A stretch of DNA of 64,000 nt, from assembly GCA_016185125.1 (NCBI GenBank), contig JACPOC010000015.1:79884-143883 (forward strand), given 5' to 3'. Made by a program: the position numbers and the translations under genes. The notes under the pieces are model-generated. The model saw only the letters and a list, made by a program, of their open reading frames with translations. It was not told where the DNA came from and did not search any database. Source of the stretch: Bacteroidota bacterium (lineage in GTDB: Bacteria; Bacteroidota; Bacteroidia; B-17B0; Aurantibacillaceae). Positions 62,303 to 64,000 of the stretch are shown here, piece after piece (within the stretch, counting starts at the first letter, position 1; each line of letters opens with the position of its first letter).

Positions 62303-64000
62303 ATGAAAAATATAATATTTCTTTTTCTGTTAATTATAGGCTTATTCGTTAAAGCTCAAACTAATTGCCAAAATGCGCAGCCTTTTTGCGCGGGCGGCTC
62401 ATCAGGGGTTACTTTCCCTGCAACCGTTAACGGGCCACCTGCGCAAACAGGACCTAATTACGGCTGCCTTGGAACACAGCCCAACCCGGCATGGTATTAT
62501 TTGCAAATATCTGCAAGCGGATCTTTAGATCTTTACATAGCCGGAACTAGCAACCAAGATGTGGATTTTATATGCTGGGGGCCTTTTACAAATTTATCAA
62601 CAGCCTGCAACAGTTTAACAGCGGGTAATACCGTAGATTGCAGCTATTCTTCGAGTCCTACCGAAACCCTCAATATCATAAACGCGGTTGCAGGGCAATA
62701 TTATATGGTACTGATTACTAATTTTTCGAATGCGCCGCAAAATATTACTTTCAACCAAATAGGGGGTACCGGATCTACCAATTGTTCTTTACTGGCTAGT
62801 AATACCTCCATTTGCTCGGGTTCGAGTGCTACTATTGTGGCAACCAACACCAGTAGTCTTTCAAATCCAAGTTACTCACTTAATCCGGGAGCCTTAACAT
62901 CGCCTAACGCTACTTTTGTGGTTAGCCCCACGGTTACCACAACTTATACCGTTTATGTAACCGGCACAAACACTTTTAATGCGGTTCAAACTACAACGGC
63001 CATAGCTAATGTTACTGTTAATCCCCAGCCTCAGGTGTCGCCCAGTTTTACACAGGCCACCTGCACCAGTTCCTACAATGCTGTTAATCTGGGGTTAACT
63101 TTTACGCCTTCCACCCCTAATTATACAATTAGCTGGAATCCTTTGCCCGGCTCATCACCTAACGCTACTCAAACCACGGCGAGTAATTTACAACAGGGCA
63201 CTACGGGTGTTACTGTAACTTCCACCGGGGGATGCTCGGTAACTACCAGTTTTACAATGGCCCAAGTTCCGCTGCCTGTTACATTTACCATTAATCCTCC
63301 CGGAGGAATTTATTCTATAACCTGCTCTAACCCCACAGTAAATTTAAATGCAAATCCGTTAAATTATACGTATACCTGGACGAGCACGGGAAATTCTTTT
63401 ACAGGGACTTCTGTGTCATTTAGTGCCGGCGATCAGGGAAACTACACGGTTACACCCACTAATCCTGTAACCGGTTGCGTGGGATCTCCGCAAACCTTTA
63501 CCATTGGGCTTAATGTTACACCACCCACCTCCAGTGTTAATCCAAGCACTCAGGTTATTACATGCGCCAACGGATTAGCCACCTTTACGGGTACTGCACT
63601 TTCTCCAACAGTTAACGTTGGCCACGAATGGTATGCGCCGGGTAACCCTCCGCCTAATGGACCGGCCTCATTTACTTCAGCGGGTGTTACCTCGTTGTAT
63701 AGTGCCATTGGCATTGTTGGAACGTTTACTTATATCGTTAGAAATTTAACCAATGGATGTATCGTTACAAAAACTGTAAGTGTAGGTTCAGCATCCGGTT
63801 TTCCAACTTTTCAAACCTCCAGTAGCACTAATTATACCGTAGGATGTTCACCCTTAAACCAAACAACTTTGTGTATTGTAAATGCGCAATCTACCAATAG
63901 TACTTCGGTGCAGTATGCTTTTTTACCGCCTGCTTCTACGGCAACTCTTCCCTTACCTTCAGGCGCTTTTGGATTGCAGTCGTGTACTATTACCGGCACC
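62303..64000 (+). CDS. Second giant secreted Ig-like protein, 5' part (runs off window)
   Basis: ATG 62303 opens a frame of 566 codons without a stop to the window end. It starts with a signal peptide (MKNIIFLFLLIIGLFVKAQ), a ~120-residue Cys-containing N-terminal domain (NCQNAQPFCAGG, PAWYYLQISASGSLDLYIAG) of the kind found in secreted Bacteroidota proteins, then Ser/Thr-rich Ig-like repeats. From ~residue 430 on it is close to the upstream protein (ALSPTVNVGHEWYAPGNPPP). A type B sorting domain is expected beyond the window but cannot be seen. Paralogue of the preceding gene. Confidence 0.85.
   Translation, partial: MKNIIFLFLLIIGLFVKAQTNCQNAQPFCAGGSSGVTFPATVNGPPAQTGPNYGCLGTQPNPAWYYLQISASGSLDLYIAGTSNQDVDFICWGPFTNLSTACNSLTAGNTVDCSYSSSPTETLNIINAVAGQYYMVLITNFSNAPQNITFNQIGGTGSTNCSLLASNTSICSGSSATIVATNTSSLSNPSYSLNPGALTSPNATFVVSPTVTTTYTVYVTGTNTFNAVQTTTAIANVTVNPQPQVSPSFTQATCTSSYNAVNLGLTFTPSTPNYTISWNPLPGSSPNATQTTASNLQQGTTGVTVTSTGGCSVTTSFTMAQVPLPVTFTINPPGGIYSITCSNPTVNLNANPLNYTYTWTSTGNSFTGTSVSFSAGDQGNYTVTPTNPVTGCVGSPQTFTIGLNVTPPTSSVNPSTQVITCANGLATFTGTALSPTVNVGHEWYAPGNPPPNGPASFTSAGVTSLYSAIGIVGTFTYIVRNLTNGCIVTKTVSVGSASGFPTFQTSSSTNYTVGCSPLNQTTLCIVNAQSTNSTSVQYAFLPPASTATLPLPSGAFGLQSCTITGT
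63596..64000 (+). repeat. Direct repeat, copy 2 (with 60635-61039)
   Basis: See copy 1. The last 159 bases (63842-64000) differ from 60881-61039 at one position, and the match may continue beyond the window. Confidence 0.85.

Overview
The window reads as a stretch of a Bacteroidota chromosome. It is AT-rich. Several promoters match the phylum's TTG-N19-21-TAnnTTTG consensus and Shine-Dalgarno sequences are weak or absent. At least six secreted proteins carry type IX secretion (T9SS) signals or PKD/Ig-like/gliding-type tails, and the core genes (RNase Y, a short primary sigma factor, MauE/thioredoxin fusion, TamB, VERERD-free standard fabD/fabG/mnmA/tsaD) are typical of the phylum. I saw no tRNA, rRNA, CRISPR array, transposase or integrase. 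The window cuts recG at the left edge and a large repetitive secreted protein at the right edge.

Layout. 1-6.9 kb: recG 3' part, an ABM-like protein, a lone receiver-domain protein, a secreted TPR-CHAT protein, an ArsC/Spx-like protein and a small exported LTxxQ protein. 6.9-16.2 kb: T9SS-sorted M14 carboxypeptidase, glucosaminidase, fumC, a tandem universal stress protein, a BtuF-like metal/corrinoid receptor divergent from a DMT exporter, yicC and lepB. 16.4-25.4 kb: a candidate envelope module made of two tandem DUF4331 proteins, a TPR protein, a HupE/UreJ-like membrane protein, a small exported His-containing protein and a TonB-dependent receptor preceded by a structured leader. 25.4-34.9 kb: a zinc-ribbon protein, an SRPBCC-like protein, a cold-shock protein, a two-gene nucleotidyltransferase (possible toxin-antitoxin) locus, and the division/RNA cluster (giant ZapB-like coiled coil, zapA, a structured RNA, rny), then rpoD and a MauE-thioredoxin fusion.

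34.8-36.8 kb is the least explained part: two unknown small genes lie downstream of eleven near-perfect 21-bp repeats, which are themselves preceded by a hairpin terminator and a 26-codon ORF. 36.8-42.3 kb: tamB divergent from tsaD. 42.4-50.1 kb: secreted surface proteins, including a tandem pair resembling phage tail-fibre/collar proteins, a T9SS type B protein, a MORN-like repeat protein and a GEVED/Ig-like T9SS protein. 50.3-58.6 kb: mnmA, fabD, an outer-membrane barrel protein, alanine dehydrogenase, a fatty acid desaturase, a VWA-like membrane protein and fabG. 58.7-64 kb: two neighbouring giant secreted proteins that share patches of almost identical DNA, which suggests gene conversion.

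The best candidates for something undescribed are the 21-bp array locus (36.2-36.7 kb), the DUF4331/HupE/TonB module (16.4-25.4 kb), the symmetric near-leaderless divergent promoter at 13.45 kb, and the expanded ZapB-like coiled coil next to zapA with its downstream structured RNA.
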